A stretch of 64,000 nucleotides of DNA from contig NZ_CP034157.1 in NCBI RefSeq assembly GCF_003860565.1, positions 1,426,001 through 1,490,000 of the forward strand, in the 5' to 3' direction. Under the pieces are notes generated by a model. It was not told where the DNA came from. It saw only the letters and a program-made list of their open reading frames with translations, and did no database searches. Positions 18,272-26,884 of this stretch are shown here, in pieces; positions within the stretch are counted from its first letter, which is position 1; the number at the start of each line of letters is the position of its first letter. Both the position numbers and the translations under genes were made by a program. This DNA comes from Cloacibacterium normanense. Lineage in GTDB: Bacteria; Bacteroidota; Bacteroidia; Flavobacteriales; Weeksellaceae.

Positions 18272-20350
18272 ATGGAATCTGACTTTACAACAAAAGAAAT
18301 TATTTCAAAAGAAATTTTGCTCAAGGCATACACTCAAATGATGCTGGCAAAATCAATGGCCGATATTTACGAAGAAAACAGAAATATTTGCAAGTACGTA
18401 CACAGTACTTCTAGAGGCCACGAAGCCATACAATTGGCTACGGCTTATCAATTATCCAAAGAAGATTGGGTATCTCCTTATTACAGAGACGAATCTTTAT
18501 TATTGGGAATAGGCTTCACTCCTTATCAATTAATGCTCCAATTATTAGCAAAAGCAGAAGATCCTTTTTCAGGAGGTCGTTCTTATTATTCGCATCCAAC
18601 CAGTAAATTAGAAGGACTTCCTAAAATTATTCATCAAAGTTCTGCTACAGGAATGCAAGCTATTCCAACCACTGGTGTTGCTCAAGGAATCAAATATATT
18701 GAAGATTTCAAACTTCAAAACTTTGAAAAAAATCCTGTTGTCATTTGTAGTTTAGGTGATAATTCTGTTACAGAAGGAGAAGTAGCCGAAGCTTTTCAAT
18801 TTGCAGCACTTCATCAACTACCTATTATCTTTTTGGTTCAAGATAATGAATGGGGAATAAGCGTAACCAAGGAAGAAGCCAGAACTTCTGATGCTTATGA
18901 TTATGCAGCAGGATTTGTAGGACTGAATAGAATGAGAATTGATGGAACTGATTTTGTAGAAAGTTTCATTCAGATGCAAAAAGCGGTACATTTTGTAAGA
19001 GAAGAAAGAAAACCTCTTTTGGTTTGTGCTAAAACGGTATTGATTGGGCATCACACTTCTGGAGTAAGAAGAGAATTTTATCGAGATGAAGCAGATTTAG
19101 CCAAGCATAGAGCAAAAGACCCGGGAATTATTCTCAAAAAATATTTATTAGAAGAAGGTTTTAACGAAGAGACCTTATCTCAAATAGAAATTGAAGCCAG
19201 AAAACAAATAGAAGAAGACTTTAACAAAGCCATTCTCGCGCCAGACCCAAAACCAGAAACCGTAAAAGAGCATGTTTACGCTCCTACTCCTATCACCGAA
19301 GAAAAAGGAACCAGAATTCCTGAAAATGGAGAAAAAATTCCAATGGTAGATGCAGGAATTCATGCCATACAAGAATTAATGCACAAACATCCTGAAGCAT
19401 TACTTTATGGTCAAGATGTAGGCGGAAGAATTGGGGGAGTTTTCAGAGAAGCGGTAACACTTCAACAAAAATTTGGGAACAAAAGAGTTTTCAACACCGC
19501 CATTCAAGAGGCATACATCATTGGTTCTACTGTAGGAATGAGCGCAGTAGGTCTTAAACCTATCGTAGAAGTACAGTTTGCCGATTATATTTATCCAGGG
19601 ATTAATCAATTGGTGACAGAAGTTTCTAAATCTTGCTACCTCAGCAACGGAAAATATCCTGTTTCGAGCATCATCCGAGTTCCGATTGGAGCTTATGGTG
19701 GTGGCGGTCCTTATCACAGCGGAAGCGTAGAGACCATGTTGGCACAAATCAAAGGAATTAAAATCGCTTATCCAAGTAACGCTGCAGATTTTAAAGGCTT
19801 GTTTAAAGCTGCTTTTTACGACCCAAATCCTGTCATTTTCTTAGAACATAAAGGTCTTTATTGGAGTAAAGTTCCAGGAACAGAAGAGGCAAAAACCGTA
19901 GAACCTGCAGAAGATTACATTTTACCTTTCGGGAAAGCCAATATTGTAAAATTTGCCAATGAAGAAGAAATACAGAAAGGCCGAACTCTAGTTGTTGTTA
20001 CCTATGGAATGGGCGTTTATTGGGCCAAAGAAGCCGCTAAAAATTTTGAAGGAAGGGTAGAAATCATCGATTTGAGAACCATCAAGCCGATAGATGAGGA
20101 ATTGGTTTTCGAAAGGGTTAAATTACACGGAAAATGTATTCTTTTAACGGAAGAAGCTCTCAACAACTCTATGATGGAAGCTTTCGGGGCAAGAATTTCT
20201 AAAAATTGCTTTAAATACCTCGATGCTGCAGTAGAAATCATGGGTTCACTGGATTTACCTGCTGTTCCCATCAATTTGATTTTAGAAAAAGAAATGCTTC
20301 CCAATGCAGAAAAACTAAGCCTTAGAATCAATGAGCTTCTCCAAAACTAA
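18272..20350 (+). CDS. 2-oxo acid dehydrogenase E1 component, alpha-beta fusion
   Basis: Thiamine-diphosphate-dependent E1 of 692 residues, alpha and beta subunits in one chain. Residues 1-340 form the alpha part with the TPP/Mg motif GDNSVTEGEVAEAF and QDNEWGIS. Residues about 355-692 form the beta part with HPEALLYGQDVGGRIGGVF, PIVEVQFADYIYPG and a C-terminal transketolase domain (VVVTYGMGVYWAKEAA). It decarboxylates a 2-oxo acid and passes the acyl group to an E2. Similarity in layout to branched-chain (2-oxoisovalerate) E1 suggests that substrate, but pyruvate cannot be excluded. No E2 or E3 gene is adjacent; a Crp/Fnr regulator follows by 4 bases. Confidence 0.9.
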   Translation: MESDFTTKEIISKEILLKAYTQMMLAKSMADIYEENRNICKYVHSTSRGHEAIQLATAYQLSKEDWVSPYYRDESLLLGIGFTPYQLMLQLLAKAEDPFSGGRSYYSHPTSKLEGLPKIIHQSSATGMQAIPTTGVAQGIKYIEDFKLQNFEKNPVVICSLGDNSVTEGEVAEAFQFAALHQLPIIFLVQDNEWGISVTKEEARTSDAYDYAAGFVGLNRMRIDGTDFVESFIQMQKAVHFVREERKPLLVCAKTVLIGHHTSGVRREFYRDEADLAKHRAKDPGIILKKYLLEEGFNEETLSQIEIEARKQIEEDFNKAILAPDPKPETVKEHVYAPTPITEEKGTRIPENGEKIPMVDAGIHAIQELMHKHPEALLYGQDVGGRIGGVFREAVTLQQKFGNKRVFNTAIQEAYIIGSTVGMSAVGLKPIVEVQFADYIYPGINQLVTEVSKSCYLSNGKYPVSSIIRVPIGAYGGGGPYHSGSVETMLAQIKGIKIAYPSNAADFKGLFKAAFYDPNPVIFLEHKGLYWSKVPGTEEAKTVEPAEDYILPFGKANIVKFANEEEIQKGRTLVVVTYGMGVYWAKEAAKNFEGRVEIIDLRTIKPIDEELVFERVKLHGKCILLTEEALNNSMMEAFGARISKNCFKYLDAAVEIMGSLDLPAVPINLILEKEMLPNAEKLSLRINELLQN

Positions 20351-20354
20351 CATT

Positions 20355-20930
20355 ATGGACATATCAGATAATTTTTTACTCGATTTTTTTAAAGATATTC
20401 CTAAAACGGAACTTATTAGTATTTTCGGATTGATAAATAGAAAAAAACTCAAAAAGAATGAAATCTTTATAGAAGAAGGCACATTTTATAACAAGTTTTT
20501 TTATATCAATAAAGGATTGGTGAGAGGTTTCTACAGCAATGCTGATGGAGAAGAAAAAACCATTTTCTTTCGTTGGGAAAAAGAATTTGGCGCTGACCCA
20601 GAAAGTTACTTTAACCATAAACCCTCTAAACTGACTTGGTGCGCCATGGAAGAAACAGAAATTTTTGAAATCAATTTTCAAAAATTCGAAGAATTAAGCA
20701 AGAGAAATGTTGGCCTATTAAAACTCAGAATAATGGCGAGCAAAAAATTACTGAATAGAATGTATGAAAGATTAGAAAGTTTTATTCTATACAGTCCTGA
20801 AGAAAGATTCCAACATTTATTGGAGACTCATCCTGATTTATGCGAAAGAATTCCTGATAAATATTTAGCCTCATTTCTAGGCATTACACCTGTCTCTTTG
20901 AGCAGAATTAAAAAAAGATTAGAAAATTAA
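20355..20930 (+). CDS. Crp/Fnr family transcriptional regulator
   Basis: Protein of 191 residues with an N-terminal cyclic-nucleotide-binding beta-roll (FIEEGTFYNKFFYINKGLVRGFY, EKTIFFRWEKEF) and a short C-terminal helix-turn-helix (KYLASFLGITPVSLSRIKKRLE). The cNMP-contacting Arg/Glu pair is not evident and there is no Cys cluster for an iron-sulphur centre, so the effector is unknown. The ATG at 20355 follows the dehydrogenase stop by 4 bases, so the genes are probably co-transcribed; an earlier in-frame start overlaps the upstream gene and looks unlikely. Confidence 0.85.
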   Translation: MDISDNFLLDFFKDIPKTELISIFGLINRKKLKKNEIFIEEGTFYNKFFYINKGLVRGFYSNADGEEKTIFFRWEKEFGADPESYFNHKPSKLTWCAMEETEIFEINFQKFEELSKRNVGLLKLRIMASKKLLNRMYERLESFILYSPEERFQHLLETHPDLCERIPDKYLASFLGITPVSLSRIKKRLEN

Positions 20931-20962
20931 CATTTGTTAATTTTTATTTTATATTAATCATT

Positions 20963-20970
20963 TACTTTTG
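20963..20970 (+). promoter_or_regulatory. Isolated -7 box ahead of a short transcript
   Basis: TACTTTTG matches the -7 consensus and is followed by an AAAGGAG stretch and an ATG at 20989, then by the hairpin at 21012-21045. It could drive a small RNA or a 22-codon peptide. Confidence 0.35.
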
Positions 20971-20988
20971 CAGAAAGGAGAAACACAA

Positions 20989-21057
20989 ATGACTGAAAAA
21001 CAATCCTTTACAAGAAAGCCTTCTGTTATAGCAGAAGGCTTTCTTAGTTTTATATAG
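20989..21057 (+). CDS. Possible 22-residue peptide
   Basis: A short open frame (MTEKQSFTRKPSV...) begins 8 bases after an AAGGAG sequence, unusual here because most genes in the window lack a Shine-Dalgarno. A -7 box lies just upstream. Its second half is the stem of the shared terminator, so it may be accidental, or the region may be an untranslated small RNA. Confidence 0.2.
   Translation: MTEKQSFTRKPSVIAEGFLSFI
21012..21048. terminator. Bidirectional terminator between the Crp/Fnr and amt genes
   Basis: A perfect 14-bp stem (21012-21025 with 21032-21045) with a 6-base loop serves the two convergent genes. Confidence 0.8.
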
Positions 21058-22396
21058 ATTCATTGTGTTGCGAAATATCCAATCCTAATTCTTCGGAGGT
21101 TTCTTCTACTCGAAGTGGAATAATAAAATCTGTAATTTTATAAATCACCAAGGCTCCAAAAAAGGTAAACACAGACACCAAAAGTAGCGCAGTCATGTGA
21201 TGTGCAAAAACGCCTACTCCACCATGCAGAAGACTCGCGTTCTCTCCTCGAGCAAAGATAGCGGTGAGTATCATCCCCATAATTCCTCCGATTCCATGAC
21301 AGGCAAAAACATCTAAGGTATCATCTACGCTTTTCAGTTTTTTCCAGTTGACCGCCATATTAGAAACAATTGCCGAGATAAAACCAATAAATATACTTTC
21401 TGCAATGCTTACGTAACCACAACCTGGTGTAATCGCCACCAATCCTACTACTGCACCAATACAAGCTCCTAATGCTGAAATCTTTCTTCCATTAATTCTG
21501 TCAAAAAATATCCAAGTCATCATCGCAGAAGCAGAAGCAATGGTGGTAGTTCCAAAAGCCATCGCTGCAGTGGCATTAGCAGCTAAAGCTGAACCCGAAT
21601 TAAACCCGAACCAACCAAACCACAACATTCCTGTTCCTAAAATCACATACGTAATATTGGAAGGTTCATGGTGGTCATTTTTTCTTTTACCAATCATCAA
21701 AGCGCCTGCTAAAGCTGCAAAACCAGCACTCATGTGAACTACAGTTCCGCCCGCGAAATCTTTAATTCCAAAAAATTTAACCAAGAATCCGTCTCCGCTC
21801 CAAACCATGTGAGCCAAAGGTGCATAAATGAACAGTGAAAACAGCACAATAAATAAAAGGTAACTTACAAATCTTACTCTCTCTGCAAAACTTCCTGTGA
21901 TAATAGCAGGAGTAATCACTGCAAATTTCATTTGGAACAATGCAAAAAGGATGAAAGGAACAGTAGGAGCCATTTTAGAATGTGGCAAAACGCCTACTTG
22001 GTTAAAAAAAGTAAAACTAAAAGGATTGCCTATGATTCCGTAATGTTCTTTGCCAATATAAAATCCTAGAGAATCTCCGAAAGAGAGCGAAAAACCAACC
22101 ACTACCCAAACTAAACTAATGACTCCCAGTGCAATAAAACTCTGCAACATGGTAGAAATTACATTTTTTTTGCCCACCATTCCGCCATAGAAGAAAGATA
22201 AACCCGGCGTCATCAAAAGGACTAAACCCGATGAAGCCAATAACCAAGCAATATCTGCTCCTACTAAATTATTTTCTTCTAAAAAAACTCCCGAACTAGC
22301 ATCTGGCAACTTTGTTGGCCAGAATAAACTTACCATTGCTACTATCGCTGTAATGATAAAAGCAATAACCCAACGTTTTTCTACTTTCAATAACAT
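21050..22396 (-). CDS. amt: Ammonium transporter
   Basis: Amt/MEP/Rh channel, 448 residues with about eleven to twelve hydrophobic helices. Family signatures include FYGGMVGKKNVISTMLQS, DFAGGTVVHMSAGFAALAGALMIGKRK (first pore His) and FACHGIGGIMGMILTAIFA (second pore His). It moves ammonium across the inner membrane. No glnK/PII gene is adjacent within the window, unlike the common pairing. A -7 box (TACATTTG, 22418-22425 on the minus strand) lies 21 bases ahead of the start. Length and signatures are normal. Confidence 0.95.
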   Translation of the reverse strand: MLLKVEKRWVIAFIITAIVAMVSLFWPTKLPDASSGVFLEENNLVGADIAWLLASSGLVLLMTPGLSFFYGGMVGKKNVISTMLQSFIALGVISLVWVVVGFSLSFGDSLGFYIGKEHYGIIGNPFSFTFFNQVGVLPHSKMAPTVPFILFALFQMKFAVITPAIITGSFAERVRFVSYLLFIVLFSLFIYAPLAHMVWSGDGFLVKFFGIKDFAGGTVVHMSAGFAALAGALMIGKRKNDHHEPSNITYVILGTGMLWFGWFGFNSGSALAANATAAMAFGTTTIASASAMMTWIFFDRINGRKISALGACIGAVVGLVAITPGCGYVSIAESIFIGFISAIVSNMAVNWKKLKSVDDTLDVFACHGIGGIMGMILTAIFARGENASLLHGGVGVFAHHMTALLLVSVFTFFGALVIYKITDFIIPLRVEETSEELGLDISQHNESI

Positions 22397-22429
22397 ATTT
22401 TTCTGTTTTAACCCCTACAAATGTAAACA

Positions 22430-22915
22430 TTTTATTTAAAAAAATATATCTTTTGAAACACAACCCATATATTTTTATATTAATTTTTAATATTTATACA
22501 TTTTAAATACACTATACCCCTATAATAACATCACAACAAAAAAATAATTTTCTTTATAAAAAGATTCTTGGCTTTGCTGCGCTTCGTTCAGAACGACAGG
22601 AGTCTATGAAACGGATTATTTTTATCACAAAGTTCACTAAGTATTGGTGAAATGATTTCGTTTTTAAGTTCTCTAAGGAACATCATAGATGTTCTATGAA
22701 GTTCACAGGTTTTTCTATTTACACTTTAAAAAAAATTTTTCTCTTCATAAAGATATTCTTCACTATGCTGCGCTTCGTTCAGAATAACAAGGTTCTGTTT
22801 TGTAATTATGAATTATAAATCTATGAGTACAGAATAATGTCTACATAAAAAAGCCACAGCACTTCCTGTAAAGAAAGCGTTGTGGCTTTGTGAATAGCAT
22901 CTAATAGAAAGAAGC
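22430..22915. other. Gene-free stretch with dispersed repeat copies
   Basis: No supported gene. It contains two half-copies of a repeat also found at 30600 and 49411 (22561-22600 and 22751-22790, core TGCTGCGCTTCGTTCAGAA), and between them (about 22615-22715) a diverged copy of the AAAGTTCAC...AACATCATAGATGTT sequence that is duplicated at 32841-33181. Confidence 0.6.
22849..22890 (-). terminator. Terminator of the small HTH-like gene
   Basis: An 11-bp stem (AAAGCCACAGC with GTTGTGGCTTT, one G-U pair) followed on the minus strand by T-run lies just downstream of the 66-residue gene. Confidence 0.6.
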
Positions 22916-23116
22916 TTAATGGTCTTTAGAAAAAATCTTTCTAATATCATCGGCGTTTATGCCCAGATAAGCACCTACTTCTTCTACAGTTACTTTCTGA
23001 TGCTTGAGTTTTCTCTTGGATTTTCTTATTTCCCTCAAGATTCTTCTGCAATGCCCGATACTGTAATCAGTAATTGCTTGAACGTCATTAGCGTTCATAA
23101 TCAATTTTACTTTCAT
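22916..23116 (-). CDS. Small basic helical protein, possible DNA-binding
   Basis: Unrecognised protein of 66 residues, rich in Lys and Arg (CRRILREIRKSKRKLKHQKV). The end (VTVEEVGAYLGINADDIRKIF) looks like a helix-turn-helix. MNANDVQAITDYS at codon 7 is an alternative start. It has its own downstream hairpin and lies beside a 1.2 kb gene-free region, so it may belong to a mobile or regulatory cassette. No function is assigned. Confidence 0.5.
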   Translation of the reverse strand: MKVKLIMNANDVQAITDYSIGHCRRILREIRKSKRKLKHQKVTVEEVGAYLGINADDIRKIFSKDH

Positions 23117-24255
23117 TGTGTTCTACATGGCTATTAAGCTCTATTATTTACATAATGGAGCGGTTGATATTCCGTGATGACAGTTAAGAAAATAAAATAG
23201 GCTAAATGCTAAGAAGTAAGCAAGAAATAAAACGAAGCAGTAGAAAGAGGTTTATAGTTAGTGTTTTTCATAATTAAATTTTTCAGTTTTGTAAATGTCT
23301 TATGACATAAAAAGGGTTTAAGGATTATGTATCACCTGCTCTTTGTTGTACACATTATTTTACAACGGGTAGTATAAATTATTAAGTTTTATAAAAATAA
23401 ATTAGTGCATAATCTTTTCCGTGCATAGGTATTTTAGAATACTTGCACGATTTATTAAAAATCTACAATTTGTTTTATTTCCGTTACCTCAAAGAACTTA
23501 TACTACAGTACATTCTCTACTGTTCTTTCAAAGGTAAAAAGAAAAATCTAAAATATGGCGATGTATTTTTCCACAATTACATAGAAGTAGCATGAATAAA
23601 GGGTTTTCTAAAAATTAGGATAAAAGCTGATTGCTTTACAGCACTTTACAAATCTCTGTAAACCACGATAAACACTGGGCAAACCACGATAAAAGACCTC
23701 ACCATTAATTAATTAAACTACTGTTTAAACACACCGTTTAAACCCCTATGGATAAAGGATTACTCGAAAAATGAGCACTCCGTAAAATGATGCGAAAAAA
23801 CCCTATTTACAGCCTCTATTTTCATAGAAGAAGACTTCTTTTCTACTTATTCTTTCTCTAAAGTAAGGATGCCCCAATCAACAATTTTTAAGCTAAAGAA
23901 ATATCCCCCATAGTGACAAGATATTCTTATAAAACCACTGGTTCTATACCCCAATTTTTAGTCCTTGTAAAAATGACGAATCCATGCTCATTAAAAACTT
24001 CACCATATTCTATTTTTTTGACACGAGATTGACACGAGATTGACACGGGATTGACACGGGACTGACACGAGACTAGAATAAGGAAGAATTGAAGTGTTTT
24101 TTAAATAGCCTATTGTCTTGTTAGGTTATGAGACAAAACAGACTTAAACGAACATTTTGAAACAAAACGAACTATAAGTTTTTATCTGCACAAAATGCAC
24201 TTATTAGAATAAAAAGAATCAAAAAAAACAAAGACGAACCAAACGAAACATGGCA
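23117..24255. other. 1.1 kb gene-free region with short direct repeats
   Basis: No supported open frame. It holds two copies of AAACCACGATAAA 21 bases apart (23660-23672 and 23681-23693), two GTTTAAAC palindromes 13 bases apart (23723-23730 and 23736-23743), and the 11-bp repeat at 24020. The cluster of small repeats beside orphan genes suggests a decayed mobile element or a protein-binding region, but nothing shows which. Confidence 0.45.
24020..24074 (+). repeat. Five tandem 11-bp repeats
   Basis: Five head-to-tail copies of GACACGAGATT, with G/A and T/C changes at two positions. The 11-bp period is about one helical turn, so all copies face the same side of the DNA. The array lies about 180 bp ahead of a strong promoter. 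Confidence 0.85.
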
Positions 24256-24287
24256 TTTGGAGAGGGTTTATTGCTTATCTATCTTTG
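24256..24287 (+). promoter_or_regulatory. Full Bacteroidota promoter of the orphan gene
   Basis: TTTG (24256-24259), a 20-base spacer and TATCTTTG (24280-24287) make a textbook -33/-7 promoter, 62 bases before the ATG at 24350. Confidence 0.8.
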
Positions 24288-24349
24288 TGGAGTAATGCAT
24301 TGGCCAATGGTTACCCAAATCATTTATTAACACCCAAAAAACAAGTATT

Positions 24350-25099
24350 ATGGCAAGAGAAATGTCCATTTTAAAACTTCGAGGGAAACTCGATGGAATG
24401 AGTTTCTACAAGAACTCAGAAGGCCACTTTGTAAGAGCGAAAGGTGGCGTAGAACGCAACAGAATCATGAATGACCCTAACTATGAAAGAACGAGGGAAA
24501 ACATGAGTGAATTTGGCACTATTGCCAGTAGTGGTAAATTACTAAGAAACAGTATTTCTATACTGATGAATCGTGCAAAAGATACCAGAACCAGTAATAG
24601 AATTGTAAGTCTGATGTCTACTATAAAAAATTTAGACAACCAATCTCTAAGAGGACAACGCAAAGTTGCTGAGGGGATAAAAAGCGTAGAAGGAAAAAGA
24701 GTTTTAGAAGGTTTTGATTTTAATAAAAACTCACCTCTTGGCATTTTATTTAAAGCTCCCTACACGCTAGATGTAGAGGCTGGCAGTGTAAATATAGCCC
24801 TTTTTAATCCTAAAGAGCATTTATTACTCCCTGAGTATGCAACACATGTTTCCTTAAGCATCGCTTGTGCGAGTTTAGATTTTGAACTGCAACAATCTGA
24901 AGTAGCGTATAGTGAAGTGCATACCATAGCGATAGATGCAGATGCCGCCCCTCTGGAAATAGGATTAGAAAATCTTCCTACCCTAGAAGGAACTTTATTT
25001 TACCTGTTACTGGTAGAGCTGATGCAGGAAATAAATGGGCAATTGTATCCTTTGAAAAATGGTACTTACAATGCGCTGAATCTTATTAAGGTAGTATAA
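24350..25099 (+). CDS. Conserved-looking hypothetical protein
   Basis: Cytoplasmic-looking protein of 249 residues, not recognised. The N-terminus (MAREMSILKLRGKLDGMSFYKN, then FVRAKGGVERNRIMNDPNYERTRENMSEFG) is basic and polar and resembles orphan proteins that recur in flavobacterial genomes. The C-terminal half is acidic and beta-rich (VNIALFNPKEHLLLPEYATHVSL, LEGTLFYLLLVELMQEINGQLY). There is no signal peptide or enzyme motif. It has a near-perfect promoter and its own terminator, so it is expressed as a single gene. The neighbourhood is repeat-rich, which hints at accessory origin. Confidence 0.7.
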   Translation: MAREMSILKLRGKLDGMSFYKNSEGHFVRAKGGVERNRIMNDPNYERTRENMSEFGTIASSGKLLRNSISILMNRAKDTRTSNRIVSLMSTIKNLDNQSLRGQRKVAEGIKSVEGKRVLEGFDFNKNSPLGILFKAPYTLDVEAGSVNIALFNPKEHLLLPEYATHVSLSIACASLDFELQQSEVAYSEVHTIAIDADAAPLEIGLENLPTLEGTLFYLLLVELMQEINGQLYPLKNGTYNALNLIKVV

Positions 25100-25142
25100 C
25101 CTATCTGTAAGATTTTTCATAACGAATTAAATAAAATGAATT

Positions 25143-25170
25143 AAGCAGACCTATGGTCTGCTTTTTTTGT
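25143..25170 (+). terminator. Terminator of the orphan gene
   Basis: A 9-bp stem (AAGCAGACC with GGTCTGCTT, loop TAT) is followed by a T-run. Confidence 0.8.
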
Positions 25171-25345
25171 GAGATCATAACTTTCTTTTCCCTGCGTTCT
25201 ACAAGTTCAGGCACTGGGCTTCGTGAACTACGTTCGCAGACCTTTGGTCTGTGCTCAGGCAAGGAGTTGGAAATAAAAAATCTTTTTCCCCGACCCTAAA
25301 GGGAGAGATTTTTCTTGGTATTTTTGGGTGGAAATTATTAACCAT

Positions 25346-25375
25346 AAAAAGCACGAGGTTCGTGCTTTTTTTATT
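25346..25375 (+). terminator. Hairpin with T-run, terminator-like
   Basis: An 11-bp stem (25346-25356 with 25360-25370) with a 3-base loop ends in a T tract. No gene lies directly ahead of it on the plus strand. Confidence 0.55.
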
Positions 25376-25445
25376 TTTTATGGGGTGTATTTTTTTAGCG
25401 TGAGCTCACGGATTACAAATCCGGGAGATCGGGTGATGTGTTTAC

Positions 25446-25770
25446 TCTCAACTTCGGCAAAGTTTGGAACTTTTTTAACTTCTTCAACTTCGGCAAAGTT
25501 TAAAACTTTGCCGAAGTTTTCTTTGCCGAAGTTTTCTTTGCCGAAGTTCTCTTTGCCGAAGTTCTCTTTGCTGAAGTTCTCTTTGCTGAAATTCTCTTTG
25601 CCGAAGTTTTCTTTGCCGAAATTCTCTTTGCTGAAGTTCTCTTTGCCGAAGTTTTCTTTGCCGAAGTTCTCTTTGCCGAAGTTTTCTTTGCCGAAATTCT
25701 CTTTGCCGAAGTTCTCTTTGCTGAAGTTCTCTTTGCTGAAGTTCTCTTTGCTGAAGTTCTCTTTGCCGAA
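25446..25770. repeat. Palindrome plus 15-bp tandem array A (intergenic)
   Basis: After two half-copies of AACTTCGGCAAAGTTT comes a perfect 33-bp palindrome (25486-25518; 16-bp arms, one central base), then about 17 tandem 15-bp units of the form CTTTGCCGAAGTTCT. Read on the minus strand each unit encodes E-N-F-[G/S]-K. The array ends against a 3' remnant of the RAYT transposase gene. Confidence 0.9.
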
Positions 25771-25820
25771 GTTAAATTTCCACAATTCTCTGGTGACAAA
25801 ATTTAAAATTATCAATGTCT
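25769..25820 (-). pseudogene. 3' remnant of a second RAYT transposase copy
   Basis: About 50 bases match the end of the complete transposase gene at 25996-26047 almost exactly and encode the same last residues ([13 protein letters not shown], then TAA). Nothing else of the gene remains, so this is a fragment left by duplication or excision. Confidence 0.75.
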
Positions 25821-25844
25821 GCAAAGTTGGAACTCTTTTTTAAC

Positions 25845-25999
25845 TTCTTAAACTTCGGCAAAGTTTGGAACTTTTTTAACTTCTTCAACTTCGGCAAAGT
25901 TTAGAACTTTTCTTAACTTCTTCAACTTCGGCAAAGTTTAAAACTTTGCCGAAGTTCTCTTTGTTGAAGTTCTCTTTGCTGAAGTTCTCTTTGTTGAAA
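25845..25999. repeat. Half-palindromes, palindrome and short array B, abutting the transposase stop
   Basis: Two half-copies precede the full 33-bp palindrome at 25924-25956, followed by three 15-bp units that run directly into the stop codon of the RAYT gene. It has the same design as array A. Confidence 0.85.
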
Positions 26000-26602
26000 T
26001 TAAATTTCCACAATTCTCTGGTGACAAAATTTAAAATTATCAATGTTTTCAAAGTATGAAATTACTTCTTCTCTTTTTAATTCTGTTTTAGAGTTTGATA
26101 AAATAATTTTATAGGAAGAAAAATCATACTTTTCTAATTGCTCATTAATATCTAAAGAATTTTGATGAATATAAATTATACAGTTTCTAAGATAAACCTC
26201 ATCCGTTATTCTTATTCTTTTAAAAGGGGTCTCAAATAGACTACCATGTCTATTATAATATTTATTAAAACCTTGTGTATAACTACTCATTAATTTTGCA
26301 AATTGCTTGCTAACAATAGAATGTAACGCATGAATTCCCTCAGTTCTTATTTTAGTGTTTTTATTCTGAGAATCAAAAAAAGTTTTTAATTCTACTTCTG
26401 GTTTTATTCTTACCAACAAGTGAAAATGATTTTTCATAAGGCAATAAGCATAAATATCAGCAACTGGCAATAAAAATTCTTTTGCCTTTTTTAAAAAATA
26501 CAAATAATTATCTTTGTTTTTATAAACATCTTCACTGTTAATTCCTCTGTTATAGATGTGATAAAAAAATTCTGGCTCAAGATGGTCTCTTCTTATTTCC
26601 AT
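26000..26602 (-). CDS. REP-associated tyrosine transposase (RAYT, Y1/IS200-like family)
   Basis: Single-strand HUH transposase of 200 residues. The HUH motif is HFH at 59-61 (CLMKNHFHLLVRI), and the helix with the nucleophilic tyrosine lies around 108-118 (SYTQGFNKYYNRHG), followed by GSLFETPFKRIRI, typical of the REP-associated branch. Such proteins act on short palindromic repeats rather than classical insertion-sequence ends. Here the gene sits between palindrome arrays B and C, and its 3' end is duplicated beside array A. Which palindrome it recognises is not known. The gene appears intact. Confidence 0.87.
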   Translation of the reverse strand: MEIRRDHLEPEFFYHIYNRGINSEDVYKNKDNYLYFLKKAKEFLLPVADIYAYCLMKNHFHLLVRIKPEVELKTFFDSQNKNTKIRTEGIHALHSIVSKQFAKLMSSYTQGFNKYYNRHGSLFETPFKRIRITDEVYLRNCIIYIHQNSLDINEQLEKYDFSSYKIILSNSKTELKREEVISYFENIDNFKFCHQRIVEI

Positions 26603-26631
26603 TTTAGTTTTATGATTTTAGTTTTTTTTAA

Positions 26632-26884
26632 TCAACTTCGGCAAAGTTTGGAACTTTTTTTAACTTCTTCGACTTCGGCAAAGTTTGGAACTTTTTTTTA
26701 ACTTCTTCAACTTCGGCAAAGTTTTAAACTTTGCCGAAGTTCTCTTTCCCGAAGTTCTCTTTGCTGAAGTTCTCTTTGCCGAAGTTCTCTTTGCCGAAGT
26801 TCTCTTTGCCGAAGTTCTCTTTGCTGAAGTTCTCTTTCCCGAAGTTCTCTTTGCTGAAGTTTTCTTTACTAAAGCTATTTAAGT
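26632..26884. repeat. Half-palindromes, palindrome and array C
   Basis: Two half-copies lead into the 33-bp palindrome at 26709-26741, then about nine 15-bp units, some with CCC in place of GCC. The array ends just after the stop codon of the restriction-modification gene, whose last codons (ACC GAA GTT) themselves resemble a palindrome half. Confidence 0.85.

Noticed and set aside
25486-25770. CRISPR array
   Set aside because: The repeats are 15 bp, directly adjacent and without unique spacers, and no cas gene is present.
25328-25843. Long open frames on both strands across array A, coding KFSLP- or ENFGK-type repeats
   Set aside because: Any 15-bp repeat without stops is open in several frames. 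There is no promoter, start context or flanking domain; the minus-strand frame passes into the transposase remnant in the wrong frame.
26685-26882. Plus-strand frame rich in LFAEV repeats
   Set aside because: It is array C read in another frame; no promoter or known domain.
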